Assembly (NCBI GenBank): GCA_002900995.3
Contig: CM035304.1
Location: 5,534,134 to 5,598,133 of the forward strand
Origin: Ganoderma boninense
Taxonomy: Eukaryota > Basidiomycota > Agaricomycetes > Polyporales > Polyporaceae
Length of the DNA: 64,000 bases
Direction of reading: 5' to 3'
Position numbers and translations under genes: made by a program. The notes under the pieces were generated by a model. The model saw only the letters and a list, made by a program, of their open reading frames with translations, did no database searches and was not told the DNA's origin. Below are positions 1 to 10,786 of this stretch, piece by piece (the stretch's first letter is position 1; every line of letters starts with the position of its first letter).

Positions 1-616
1 CCGTACAGAGCTCCTCGGGGTCGTCCGGGCACTCGCCCAGGAGCGCCATCATGGTCAAGTCCGCACAGAGGGCCTGCACGTTCGCCTCGTCTTGTCCCGT
101 ATCCTTCGCATGATCCCACTCCGAGTCCTCTCCTGGACGCGTCGCGTGTTCGCGCTCCCTCGCCGCCCTGATCCCGGCATGCTCGTGGTCGCACCCCTCG
201 TCCACCGCGTTGAGCGTCTTCATTTCTTCTCCCCCTCCTTCTCCTTCTCCGTCCTCGCCCTCATCGTCTTCGCCCCTAGCAAGGCTGAGGACGGGCCACG
301 GCCGCAGCACGCGCGGCGGGACGAGCGGCTCGCCGCTCCACGCCGCGTCGTTCTCCAGGTCGCCCTCCCCGCCGCCACTGCCCTCGGAGTCGCCGAGCGC
401 CTTGAGCATGCTGCGCGACCAGACGGTGAGCGCGTTCGTGCCGGGCACGCGCGGCATCCAGACGAGGTGCTCGACGCGGTGGCCCCACACGAAGCCGCTG
501 GGCGTGCGCAGGCCGACGGGGGCCCTGTCGCGCGCGAGCACCGCGCCACCCGCGGCGCGCACGACGCGCAGGCGGATGTCGCGCTCGCGCGTTGGGGCTG
601 GCCTCTTCGAGGGCAT
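1..616 (-). CDS. Unknown protein, N-terminal part (runs off window)
   Basis: An open minus-strand frame of about 205 codons begins at the ATG at 616-614 and continues past the left edge, so only the N-terminal part is present. The protein starts MPSKRPAPTRERD, which is basic. A Trp-containing segment (SGFVWGHRVEHLVWMPRV) follows, then an acidic low-complexity run rich in Glu, Asp and Gly, then a charged region with several Cys. No signal peptide or membrane segment is visible. The start is supported by a TATA-like box about 125 bp upstream and by the codon bias of the frame. Two other long open frames overlap it but have implausible Arg/Ser-rich translations. I do not recognise the family. 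The rest of the gene lies outside the window. Confidence 0.6.
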   Translation of the reverse strand, partial: MPSKRPAPTRERDIRLRVVRAAGGAVLARDRAPVGLRTPSGFVWGHRVEHLVWMPRVPGTNALTVWSRSMLKALGDSEGSGGGEGDLENDAAWSGEPLVPPRVLRPWPVLSLARGEDDEGEDGEGEGGGEEMKTLNAVDEGCDHEHAGIRAAREREHATRPGEDSEWDHAKDTGQDEANVQALCADLTMMALLGECPDDPEELCT

Positions 617-627
617 GCTGGGTGCTG

Positions 628-681
628 GCTGTTGCTGTTGCTGTTAGTGGTGGTGGATGAGTGTGGTGGTGGTTGGTGGTT
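628..681. repeat. Trinucleotide-rich simple repeat
   Basis: Runs of GTTGCT and GGT/GTG triplets lie in the presumed 5' UTR of the partial gene at 1-616. The rest of 617-1238 holds that gene's promoter and the region downstream of K1. I see no gene there. Confidence 0.6.
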
Positions 682-739
682 GAGAGCGGATGAGTTCGGC
701 AAGGCGCGTTGTGTGCGTGCCATGCGTTGCTCGAGATTT

Positions 740-747
740 CTTTTATA
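740..747 (-). promoter_or_regulatory. TATA box candidate for the gene at 1-616
   Basis: TATAAAAG reads on the minus strand, 124 bp upstream of the ATG at 616. This leaves room for a 5' UTR of about 90 nt. Between it and the ATG lie CAACAG and CCA trinucleotide repeats (628-681). Confidence 0.45.
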
Positions 748-1238
748 CGCAGGACGTGTGGCGCAACGGCACAAAGCAACAAAGAAAGCGGGGAGAGAAC
801 TCCCCTTGTTCGTCTTGGAGACGGATCCAAGAGCAAAGCGGCATGGCGGATCGGGTCGTCTGCGCCGCGTAGGTCCCACATTGTTCGGGACGAGGGAACC
901 AAAGCGGAGGCGAGCGCATGCGCAGATCCACGAGTCCGAGTCCTTCCCCTTCTGGCACAGCCACACGAGGCTTAAGTTAACGGTTAACCACGCAGTTCCA
1001 ACGCTGCCAAGAAGACGAATCGCCTGCCAATGCAGTGCGCGAGTACTGTACAGTGAAGGATATACAAGAACGAAAGCATAACAGGAAAGCGCTATGATAC
1101 AAGCTATTGAATACTACACAGAGAAAGCAAGTGATGGTACATCGCAGGCGATCTAACGAGCCGACCCTCTATAGTCTAGGGGAGCAAAAGGATCTCATCA
1201 CTAGTACTGGAGCCTGTGAGCGCGGAACATCAAGCGAC

Positions 1239-2502
1239 TTAGTCGTCGTCAGAAGAGTCAGAATGGCCGACACGCAGCTCGTCCATCGCCAGGCACACGT
1301 CCCTCTCCCGCCCCTTCTCAAACGCCCTCTTCGCGCCCAGCGCGCTCTCCATCGGGAGCGGGAGCGATAAACCCCGCCACCGCCCAAAACTGACCAGCCT
1401 GAAGCTCGGCGTCGCCATCGATCGGAGGGCCGGGGGCACGGACAGCGGTCCGGGCTGCACGAGCATGTTGCGCGGGTGCGCGTGCCCGTGCGAGAAGCCC
1501 TGGCGGTGCATGCGCTGCACGAGCTCGAAGCACTCGTCCCTGCAAGGCACAGCAGATGCCTTCTCAGACACTTGCAGCAAGATCAAAAGAAGCACGAAGC
1601 CCGCAGATCGCCACGCACCTGTGCTTGTACGGCATGTTGAGCGAGTCGATGGGCTCGCCGCAGTCCTCCATCAGGAGCAGCGACTTGGCCCAGTTCGGCA
1701 CCGGACAGTCCGAGTTCGCGAAGTCCTTGCACGACGAATGGCAGCGCACCAGCGACTTCCCGTCCGGGTTCACCGGCACGTAGAACCCATAGAACCTCGG
1801 CGCGATAGGAGGGTCGACCCGCTCGGGCGCGGGCGACTTCGGGCGCATGGCGACGCCCCAGCCGGGGAACATGCCGCGGGGGCGCATCGCGGGGGGCGAG
1901 GAGCGGACGGGGAGCGGGCCGTCGGCGGGGACGGGCTTGGACGGCGTGAAGAACTCGCGCGGGAACGCGGCGTAGCCCTTTGCCTCCTCGCGGAGGAGGT
2001 GGTGTGAACGGCAGTCCGAGTTGGCTGTCTTGACGGCCACGGTGACGCGCTTGCGCTGTTGGCCGTTGGCCTCGCCGAGTGTGGCGACGAGGGGGGCGCG
2101 GTGGACCGCGGAGCGCCGTCCGGACGCAATCGTGTTTGCGTCGTCGAGGAACAGGAAGCCGCGGCGCGGGGACGTGGACTTGTGCAGGATCTTGGGGTAG
2201 GCGCGGCGGAACAGGAGGGGCTCGCGCATGGGGCTGTGCGGGGCGCGGTTGGTGACATTGGACTTGTCGTACACGATGAGGAGCTCCGGGAGGTCGTCCA
2301 TGTCGACGAAGTCCTCGAGCTTGGGGAGGCCCTCGGTGGAAAAGAGGTTCGTTCCCAGGAATGGTTTCTTCCCCTTTCTCTCGCCCTTCGGGTTAGCTCG
2401 AGCGTGTGTGGCCCGGCCGGGGTTCGCGGTGACGGTCTCGTTCCCGGAGTCGGAAGAGGACGGGTCGTCTCCCAAGGCGACACGACAGGTTAACGCAGGC
2501 AT
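1239..2502 (-). CDS. Kinase-like protein K1 (predicted pseudokinase)
   Basis: Two exons, 2502-1619 and 1539-1239, encode 394 residues; the 79-nt intron has donor GTGCGT and acceptor TTGCAG. Kinase-fold landmarks appear in order: a VAVK lysine (K158), an alpha-C glutamate (REEAKGY, about 172), a hinge (LLLMEDCGEPI, about 274-284), a catalytic-loop equivalent SHGHAHPRNMLVQ (311-323), and RLVSFGR where DFG should be. In kinases of the HGD type the catalytic Asp sits where this protein has His314, and the DFG Asp is Ser345. Both catalytic acids are therefore absent, and phosphotransfer is unlikely. The N-terminal 60 residues are low-complexity and there is no membrane segment. K2, K3 and four remnants in this window belong to the same family and share the intron position just before the C-lobe. 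Substrate and role are unknown. Confidence 0.8.
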
Positions 2503-3209
2503 CTTGTAATGCTGAAAGTTGTTTATGGGGGGAAATGGTGTGGAATGTGGAGGAGGCAGGAAGTGCGAGGAAGGTGGTTGAGCACGGGCAGCGCTACCGG
2601 ATCCAAGGGACGCCAAATTTAGTAGCCGAAAGCGCGTCACACGAGAAGGCGTTAGCCACAAACCTGGTACAGACGTATACTGCAACGTACCAGGTCTTTT
2701 GGTAGGATGTGGCGAACGCGGACGCGTCGAAGGGAGGATGGTGGTGGTTGGAGGGCAAGGAGGATCGATGGATAAGCGCCCGATTGGCCGTCCCTCTTGT
2801 GCACATGGGGATCATCCACACCCTGCCAGACCCCAATTCCCAAGGCCCAGAATACCCTTGTCAGTTGCCTACACGCCTCGTGAGCGCGTTATCGTCCCAT
2901 GTCGCAGGGGATCGCCCTGGGGGATATGTCGAGCGATGACAAACGGGGGCATCCATGCATGAGTCATAACGGACTGGGCGAAGCGATGCAGGGAACGGAT
3001 TCATTTCTCGGCTCGCGACACGTAAAGTACAAGTAAGTTCGCTCCAAACACCGAACTAATGTGGCGTATATACAGTACAGAGCGGGCTAAGGATGGGCCT
3101 CATAACCAGAGGATGTCTGTACCTGAGCAGGGGAGTATCCGTCGTATACCCGCGGACGCCACAAGAAGCGCGGTGGCTGACGAGACGCCCACCCGCGCGA
3201 ACATACAAG
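2503..3209. other. Intergenic, K2 to K1
   Basis: This holds the promoter of K1 and the 3' flank of K2, two tandem minus-strand genes. I see no open frame with plausible composition and no clear TATA box. Confidence 0.5.
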
Positions 3210-4897
3210 TCATCGGGCCCTGCGGTCCAGCTGCAACGCGTCGAACGCACCACCCGAGTCATGGTCGCACCACTCCTTCCAGTGCTCCTCAAGCCCCACC
3301 TGCCTGCACTGCGCCCTCCCAAAGTCGACGAGACGGAAGCTCGGCGTCGTGTATGACCGTGCTTCGCGCGGCGCGGCGAGCGGGCCGGGCTGGACGAGCA
3401 TCTTCTCCGTCCAGGCCGTTGCCGAAAGCGCGAGCCGGCCCGCGACGAAGCCGGCGCCGTGCAGGCCGTCGAGGAGGCGGTAGCACTCCCATCTGCGCGC
3501 ACACAGCGAGGTCGGCGACGAGGAAGATGACAATGAAGATGGGGAAGAGGGCGGGGGAGGACGATGATGACGTACCGGTGCGCGCCGCTAAAGAGCCACG
3601 GCTGGATCGGGTCCCCGCAATCTTCGATCAGCAAGATCGCGGGAGGCCACGCCACCCCACACATGCCCTCTTCCCCACACTCTCCGTGCCCCTCGGACAG
3701 CTCGAAGAACACCCTCCCATCCGGCTTCAGCAGCAGGTAGTACCCAAAGAACTTGGGCACCACGGGAGGCGCGTCGGCGGACTTGAGAGGGGGATGGGGC
3801 GTTTCGTCGTCGTCGCGGGAGAAGACGGCCTGGTCAGAGCCTGCAGGCACCTCGACGACCACCTTATCCTCGAGCTCCGACTTCCTGTGCTTCCGTCTGA
3901 ACTTGTTCAACTGCTCGCGAAACAACAGCCTCCGCTTCTGCCCCCCTTCAGAACCGTCAGGACTAGGATCCCCGTGCGCTGCTCGCTGTCGTTCACCGCC
4001 GCGGCGCTCCGGGGAGGCATCGCACCGCTGCCGCGCCGAGCCCTCGAAAAGCTCCTTCGGGAACGCGTGGTACATCCGCGCCTCCTGGTGCAGCTGCCGG
4101 TGCGACCCGCACACGGGCGCAGGGGTCTTCGCGACGACGCGCACGCGCGTCGCGACCTCCGAGCCCGCCGCGACGGGCAGCGTCAGCGGCGCGCGGAACA
4201 CCGCCGAGTGCCCGTGCCCCGAGTCCGAGTCCGCCGCGACGTGGTTGTCGTTCGCGAGGTGCAGCTGCGCGACGCGGCGCGGGGGGCCGGACTGAGGATC
4301 GGAGGACGGGTCGCGCACGGGCACGGCGTACAGGCGGGGGCCCTTGGCGAGCGGCGTGACGCGCACGTAGCGCACGGGGTACGGGAGGTCGTGTGCGTCG
4401 TGCACGATGAGGTCGTCTGGGAGCTCGTCGGTCGGGATGGACTGGTCGAGGATGGGGAGGTCGGTGACGGAGTACGGGTCCAGGTCTTCAGTCGGCGTGG
4501 CTGGGGTGGAGGAGGTTTCTGTGCGACTGGGGCCGCCGTTGGGATGAGGATGAGGATCGAGTATTGTCGAGGTATCGTCGTTCCGAGGTGAGTGAGGATG
4601 CATGTTCCCAGCTGCAGAGGTGCTTGCGCCCAAGGTTGGCGGAAAATACGAGTCCATGGGCGCAGAAGAGGGGCCTGAGCTGGTGCTGGTAAAGTCTTGG
4701 GAGTCTTCGCTATCGCTGCTCGCGTTTTGGATGTGTGAATAAGGCACCCGGCGGGCAGGCTGCTTGCCGACGGCCTTCCTAACCATCAGACTTTCCAAGG
4801 AACGCGGGGAAGCGGAGTCGTAGCAGTCCCTCTCAAGGCTCGAAATTAAGTTCCTTTGCATAGCGGTAGGCCGAATGCTGCCTGAGGCGGGGCGCAT
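3210..4897 (-). CDS. Kinase-like protein K2 (predicted pseudokinase)
   Basis: Two exons, 4897-3576 and 3492-3210, encode about 534 residues; the 83-nt intron has donor GTACGT and acceptor GCGCAG. The start is uncertain: the frame is open to 5080 without ATG, ATG 4897 is the first in frame, and ATG 4861 has a better -3 base. The N-terminal 150 residues are Ser/Pro-rich. Landmarks, counted from ATG 4897, are a glycine-loop-like SGHGHSAVFRAPL, VVAK (K257), HQEARMY, hinge ILLIEDCGDPI, and RLVDFGRA (DFG retained). The catalytic loop is GFVAGRLALS...TEKMLVQPGP, which lacks both the HGD Asp and the Asn seen in K1 and K3, so activity is unlikely. An insert of about 80 charged residues separates the N-lobe from the VVPKFFGYY block. 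K2 is a tandem neighbour and paralogue of K1. A long antisense open frame is a composition artefact. Confidence 0.75.
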
Positions 4898-6348
4898 GGG
4901 AGTAGGGGGTATGAGGGGTATGTCGCCGGGAGAGCGGGAGCGCCCAGGGAGGCGCAGAGACGGCGTTACAGAAACATCCACATCCACAAGCGACGTTTGA
5001 CGCCTGTCTGTGGTCGACCAGGCCCCACCACCTGATGATGGCCTTACCACATATGTCCCTATATGTCCTTCCGTACTCAAATCTTAACATCACATGGATT
5101 GGCTCCTATGAACGGGGGTGCTCATGCAGAACTTTGGGGGACAGCCTGTGAACTGGGCGATTAATGTGCTAGGGAGATGATCCCTGGAACATGTTCAAAG
5201 TCGATACCATTCATTTGACATCGTGATTGGATTGCCTCGAGACTGACGACCCCCTGCAGACGAGACTTCACCGTCACCCTTCCGAAACTTCAAGTTTTAC
5301 TTGGCGGATCATCGTCGTCATCGATTATCTAGTCGCTGTCGATTGTGAGTGCGTCTGCCATATGCCAGAGCGGTGAGTACTTACATACTTCGTAGAAGCC
5401 CAAATCGTGAAACACCGGGTTTCGGACACGACGATAGGAGTCTCCTGGAACTCGGAGTACTTAAGTGACCCGGAAGATGGCAAGAACTTGGTCCATATTA
5501 CAGCTAACTGCAAAAACATAGCTCGACCTGGCCCGCGCGAGCGGGCGTGGCATATTTGGCTACCTGCCCGAAATAGTAGCGAGAGGCGCTCGAACTTTAG
5601 ACTTGTATTGACCCTCGGGCGAAGCTGGGCATCACAGTTTTTAGTCTAAGAGGTATGCGTTATCCATCCATCAGTTTGATTCAAAAAAACCGCCTCCTCA
5701 AACTCCTCCAAGCTCGGTGGAGGTAGTTGTTGGCCAAACGCCTAAGGCGCTACGGAAGACTCGACCCCACGCGCCGAAATTTCGAGCGTTGGCATCCCGA
5801 GACGCCCTCGGACGGCGAGGTCCCTGCCTGGGCCGACCATTTCGGGAAGGTAGCCAAACATGCCACGCCCGCTCGCGCGGGCCAGGTCGAGCTATGTTTT
5901 TGCAGCTAGCTGTAATGGCCATGCTGGAACCTGTCCCGCCGCGATATCGGAGTTGACGACCGGAAAATGCCGACGGCGCTCTTCCCAACATTCGAGCAGA
6001 CTCTCTTTCCGTCGCACTCTCGCAAGGACCACTACATAACACCCCAGTAGATCGCTGTTCTGGGATTAGAATGCTACGGCCACTCGTTAAATGCGCGTTT
6101 CCCAACTGGCGCCCCTCGGAATCTCGTGTGCACATGAAATATCAAATCCATGCCTGGGCGGAGAATATCGGAGACGCAACTTTCTCGTAAGCGACTCCAG
6201 CTTGAACGTGGACTACATACATAATCGACGTCCATCATCAGGTATTGGCACCAAACGGTAACCTTACTGTAATGATGTGAGCCAGTATTTGAAACGAACC
6301 TCCGTCTCTTTCACTCACCAGTCCTTACGACTTTAGGTACGCATTATT
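4898..6348. other. Intergenic between K2 and the F-box pair
   Basis: This divergent intergenic region contains the 78-bp inverted repeat described separately. Short open frames here translate the repeat arms and show no family features. The last 100 bp are the presumed promoter of the F-box pseudogene. Confidence 0.5.
5497..5916. repeat. 78-bp inverted repeat (foldback element)
   Basis: The arm at 5497-5574 is the reverse complement of 5839-5916 with three mismatches and no gaps in 78 bp. The spacer is 264 bp. Each arm contains a GC-rich palindromic core (CCCGCGCGAGCGGG). The structure resembles a MITE or foldback relic. I did not find another copy in this window and cannot identify a target-site duplication. 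Confidence 0.8.
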
Positions 6349-8206
6349 ATGTCCATGAAGAACTCGGACTTGGGCCTCTTCCAACCCAACCCTCCTCGGA
6401 CTGGGCCTTCGCTCGACTTCGACGTCCTCAGCACCCTCTGTGCATATCAGACGGAGTATCCTGATCTCCTCTCCCTGTCACTTACCTCTTCTGTTTTCCG
6501 CCCCCTCGCCATTCGAACATTGCTCAGGGCTCGCCCTCTCGTCCTCAGGAAATCGCCACCATCCTGAAATTCCACGACTTCGTCATCTCCGACGCCGCTG
6601 CCCGCACGCCCCACATCATCGCCCTCGTGATCGACGCCTCCGACGCCGATGACGATCCAGACCAAGAGTGCAGTGAACGCGCTGTCGAGGCCCTCCTCGC
6701 GATCCTGGAGCGCGCGCGTTGCCTCGTATCCCTGGAGCTGAGATCCTCTGCTAACGAAGGGCGGCTCGGGTACCTCGACGACACTCGGCTGTCCGTTGCG
6801 GTTGGAGAGCTTGTCTCTCTTCGGGAGCTGACGATCGGCGGCCGGACGGAAGTGACAGATTTTATCAGCGCCGTGCGCTCGCCCTCACAAAGCATTCCCT
6901 CGGCTTCTTGGATCCGGTGGGGGTTTATGACGAGTGGACCCCCACTTCCCCACTAATGGTCGCCCTCTCCCGTTTTGCGCCCTCCCTTGAAACTTTGTTG
7001 GTAAACGACTCGCGTTTACTGCTCCCCACTGGCCCGCTGTCCTCTCTGCCCGCATACACCCAACTTCCCGCCGTGCGGTCTCTCACGCTGAGCAGTCTCG
7101 CCGTCGCCCCATATCTCGCTGCCCTCTTGGACATATTTCCAAACTTAGACGGCACTCTGCACCTCACCACACGTATACAACCCTCCTTCCGCTTCGCAAG
7201 CCTCTCCGAGCGCTACGACTTCTTCAGAAGGGCCCGAGAGGAGAACGGCACAGCGCAGGAACGACGGTCCTGGAATCGTCTGGAGCGGCTGGTCTGCGAC
7301 GCCGAGACCCTCTTCGCGCTCAACCTGCGGTGCTCGGTAGGCCTAACCGTCGTCCACGCCTTCCCAGCGAACGCGAACTGGGTCAAACAGCGGTACCTCA
7401 CGGAGTCTCTCCGCGACCACCCGCCCAAGCGCCTCAACCTGCAGGTGAACGGCTGGTGCGGGACCGGCGACCCCGAGCTCAGCGGTGTGTTCTGCCCCGA
7501 GGCGGCGGCGGCGCTCAGGCGACGCACCTCACGCTGTGCGCCACGTACCTGCACTACGGCAGCCCCGACCCCGCGCCCTTGCACTATTCCCGAGTGCGAT
7601 GGGTCGATATCTGGCGCGACGGCCTCTTTCTGGTCCTCGTACTCTTACATGGGCTGATCCACTTTCGCCTGGTCTTCCACATGGAGGCGGTGGAGGCGGC
7701 CGTGCCCATCGAGCCCATCGCGCAAGACCCGCTCGTCGAGGACTTGCGCCCGATGTCTCAGGGGGGGCAGGACCGCGGCTGGCTTGACTTCGCGGCCGTC
7801 GCGCGCAAGATTGTGGATGCGCTGCCGTCGCTGCGCTACTGCTTCCTGACGAACAGCGCGTGGGTGACCGCGACTGCAGCCAATGATGTCGATTCATGGC
7901 TCGTCACTGTCGAGCGGTGGCGCGAGTCCCGTACGTGGTGGGTCGCACATGCCCCTGCTGGCAATAACTGGCATGTGGATCATACCGCGCCCAGCGATGC
8001 GGCGGCTGTTGAATCCTGCGGGACTGGGAAGGAGCTTGTGGAGCTGGCCGACCAAGTTGCCGAGACAATCATAGAGGAAGAAGATCTCGTCCTCTCCGTG
8101 GAAGAAAGGCTAAGTACGGTACGACATTCCTTCAGTGCTGCCGTGCGCTAACGAAATCCATTTGGGTGTCTAGAAAGCAATGCGATGGGCTGAGGACCAG
8201 TATTGA
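6349..8206 (+). pseudogene. F-box-like gene, broken copy
   Basis: This is a paralogue of the intact gene at 8669. It begins at ATG 6349 (MSMKNSDLGL) and keeps the F-box-like start LDFDVLSTLCAYQTEYPDLL. Compared with the intact copy it has three frame breaks: a 1-base loss near 6550-6560, a 1-base loss near 6880, and a net 5-base gain near 7510-7520. Each frame resumes homology directly after the break. The tail corresponds to a spliced last exon (8174-8206), since a CTAAC branch and TAG acceptor are present. The three breaks would stop translation after 72 codons. It is a decayed tandem duplicate. Confidence 0.8.
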
Positions 8207-8668
8207 TTAACTTGAGGGAAGGAAGGGGGTCCTTGGACTGAACAAGTTACTTATCCGAGTGCGAGGAATCGAATGATGCCGCAAAGTCTGAAACACCGAG
8301 CTCCGAGATTACAGCATTCCTCCAAGAGTCACCTGAGGGATATGGCACAGCCCGGCGCGTGAAGACCACGACTCGGCCACAGCTGGAAACCCGAGTCGAA
8401 GATATCAAACAATTCAAACTTGCCCCGGGTTGATGGCCGGAGAGTGCCACTACAATTTGCGGTAAGCACGGCCGTCGTATGTACCTGAATGTTTCCCCAC
8501 CTGAAGATTCGACCATCGACAGTCTATCTTTCATCATGATACCGCGATATCCATACAGAGGATCACGGTGAGTTAGCATTTGGGACTTACGTGGTTCTAG
8601 CGCCGCTGAAATAATGCTTATCAGATCGTTATCGTTCAAACTTTCATGCCGGTTATAGGTGATTGTCA
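8207..8668. other. Intergenic between tandem F-box copies
   Basis: Nothing recognisable is present. This is the presumed promoter of the gene at 8669. A minus-strand open frame across 8247-8723 overlaps the next gene's start and has no family features. Confidence 0.4.
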
Positions 8669-10786
8669 ATGGAGGACTCTTCCCGAGGGAGTCCCCAACC
8701 TGGCTCCCAGAACATGCCACCACTCAACCTTGACGTCCTCAGCACCGTCTCGGAATTTCTGACAGATTATGACGACCTTCTTTCATTATCCCTCACATCT
8801 TCTGCGTGCCGCCCCCTCGCGATCAGGACGCTGCTCCGGAATCGCCCAGTCCTCCTCAACACCATCGCCACCATCTTGAAATTCCACGACTTCGTCTTCA
8901 CTGATGCTCCTTCCCGCATGCCCCACATCGTCGCCCTCGTCGTCGACGTCCCCCACAGCGAAACGCATCCAGATCTGGAGTACGGCGAACGGGCCATCGA
9001 GGCCCTCGTCGCGATTTTGAAGGGTGCGCCGGGCCTAAAATCCTTGGAGCTGCTCTCCTCTGCAAATGGACGGCCCCTTGCGTATCTCGATGACCCCCGA
9101 TTGTCTGCCGCAGTCGGCGAGATTGCCTCTCTGCGAGAGCTGAGGATTGGTGGCCGGACGGAAGTGACAGACTTCATCGGTGCCGTGAGCACTCCCCTCA
9201 CAAAACTTGCCCTTCGTTTCTTGCATCCGGTAGGCGGTCTCAACGAGTGGTCCCCCACCTCACTCTGTGCCGCCCTCTCCCGCTTCTCACATTCCCTCGA
9301 AAGCCTTGCGATCGAGCAATCAAAGGTACGGCTAGCAAGCCGCCCACCCGGTTCTGCGGTGTCCACGTTAGCCCAGTTTCACGCCTTGCGATCTCTCACG
9401 CTCAACCACCTCGTCACCGTCCCCCATCTCCCTCTCTTCTTCGAACTGTTCCCAAATTTGGACGACACAGTGCACCTCGTTCCATTCATTTACGATGATG
9501 TTCCTGACCAGGCGTACCAAAGCGACGCCGAACGCTACGAGTTCTTCCGAAGAGCCCGAGAGCAGAACGGCACGGCGCAACAAGGACGGTGCTGGACGCG
9601 GCTCAAGCGACTGATCTGCAACGTCGAGACGCTTTTCGTACTCAACCTCCGGTGTCCTATAGGCCTGACCATGATCGCAGAGTGCCCGGCCCACGCGGAC
9701 TCGCTCGAACGGCGGTACCTCGCAGAATCTCTCCGCGCCCACTCGCCTGCACGCCTCAACCTCCACGTCACAGCCGAGTGGAACGGCGGCGAGGACGAGC
9801 CCTCTCTCGGCGGGATGATCTCCCCCGAGGCGGCTGCGACGCTCACGCACCTCACGCTCTTCGTCCAATACACATTCTACGCCCGGCGGTTCATTGTCTC
9901 ACCTTCCGCGGTACTGCGATGGGACGACGTATGGCGCGACACCCTCCTCCCGGCCATCGCGCACCTGCACGCCCTGACCCACTTCCGGCTCGTCTTCCAC
10001 TGTCTCGCGCAGGGGGAAGCGGAGGACCCTGCGCGCCCCATCTCGGAGGAGCCGCTCGTCGAGGACCTGCGTCCCTCGTCCGCGGCGGCCGGGTCTCGGT
10101 CTGCTAGGTTCGACTGCGGCGCTGTCGCGTCTGCGATCGCGGACGCGCTCCCGTCGCTGGAGTACTGTTTCCTAACGAACGGTGCGCGGGTGTTCGAAAC
10201 GAAGCTCGGGTATGACACTCTCGTCGAGCGGTGGTGCGAGTCCCGTGCGTGGAGGATCGTGCCACATTATCGTACCTCAGTCCCAGTGGGCTACAGTGGC
10301 AGTGGCATGGGCCATCCTGGGGCCTTCTTCGCCACGCCCGACACCGAGCCTGGACCATGGAGGGAGCTCGTGGAGCTGCAAGACGGCGTTGCGGAGGGGA
10401 TCATAGAAAGGGAGGGTCTGATCCTCACCGAGGAAGAAAAGGCGCGTGCGATAAAGCACACTTCCTTGCAGTGTCGTTTCGCGCTAACGCTGTCCTCGTG
10501 CTGTCCTCGTGGGTATTTAGGAGGCGATGAGATGGGTCGAATAGTTGCTCATAGCCTAAACGGCTTTCACCTGCCAACCCCTCGCGCCTTGCGTAGAAGT
10601 CGTAGTCTGTGTCGAGCATGTTGTGTTGCAAGGTCTCCTCATCGGAGTGCAAAAGAACCGTCCGCAACACCGAACATTCGACATCACGACAGTCCCAATA
10701 TCAGGTTCGACTTGAGACACCCATTAACAGACTCACTTGATTGTGAACCGACCAGGGGCCAACGAAGAGGCGAGCAAGTGGGATGA
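8669..10786 (+). CDS. F-box-like / LRR-like protein
   Basis: The frame is open from ATG 8669 (MEDSSRGSPQPGS) to the stop at 10786, 705 codons. Residues about 20-55 (LDVLSTVSEFLTDYDDLLSL, then CRPLAIRTLL) resemble a degenerate F-box helix set. The middle is leucine-rich with irregular repeats (LKSLELL, LRELRIGG, LRSLTLNHL, LKRLICN), as in fungal F-box proteins that recruit substrates to SCF ubiquitin ligases. Homology to the broken upstream copy stops near 10440. After that the translation becomes Arg/Ser-rich and is probably not protein. An alternative is an intron from about 10440 to 10520 followed by a short last exon (EAMRWVE, stop near 10544) matching the other copy, but the aligned donor GTACGA is ATAAAG here. 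The true C-terminus is unresolved. Confidence 0.65.
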   Translation: MEDSSRGSPQPGSQNMPPLNLDVLSTVSEFLTDYDDLLSLSLTSSACRPLAIRTLLRNRPVLLNTIATILKFHDFVFTDAPSRMPHIVALVVDVPHSETHPDLEYGERAIEALVAILKGAPGLKSLELLSSANGRPLAYLDDPRLSAAVGEIASLRELRIGGRTEVTDFIGAVSTPLTKLALRFLHPVGGLNEWSPTSLCAALSRFSHSLESLAIEQSKVRLASRPPGSAVSTLAQFHALRSLTLNHLVTVPHLPLFFELFPNLDDTVHLVPFIYDDVPDQAYQSDAERYEFFRRAREQNGTAQQGRCWTRLKRLICNVETLFVLNLRCPIGLTMIAECPAHADSLERRYLAESLRAHSPARLNLHVTAEWNGGEDEPSLGGMISPEAAATLTHLTLFVQYTFYARRFIVSPSAVLRWDDVWRDTLLPAIAHLHALTHFRLVFHCLAQGEAEDPARPISEEPLVEDLRPSSAAAGSRSARFDCGAVASAIADALPSLEYCFLTNGARVFETKLGYDTLVERWCESRAWRIVPHYRTSVPVGYSGSGMGHPGAFFATPDTEPGPWRELVELQDGVAEGIIEREGLILTEEEKARAIKHTSLQCRFALTLSSCCPRGYLGGDEMGRIVAHSLNGFHLPTPRALRRSRSLCRACCVARSPHRSAKEPSATPNIRHHDSPNIRFDLRHPLTDSLDCEPTRGQRRGEQVG

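Noticed and set aside
3059..4591. 510-codon open frame on the plus strand opposite K2
   Set aside because: Exactly antisense to K2, Arg-rich, and without family motifs. It is a by-product of GC-rich codons in the real gene.
5407..5649. Short open frame across one arm of the inverted repeat
   Set aside because: Its similarity to the frame at 5698-6135 comes only from the DNA inverted repeat. No start context, introns or domain.
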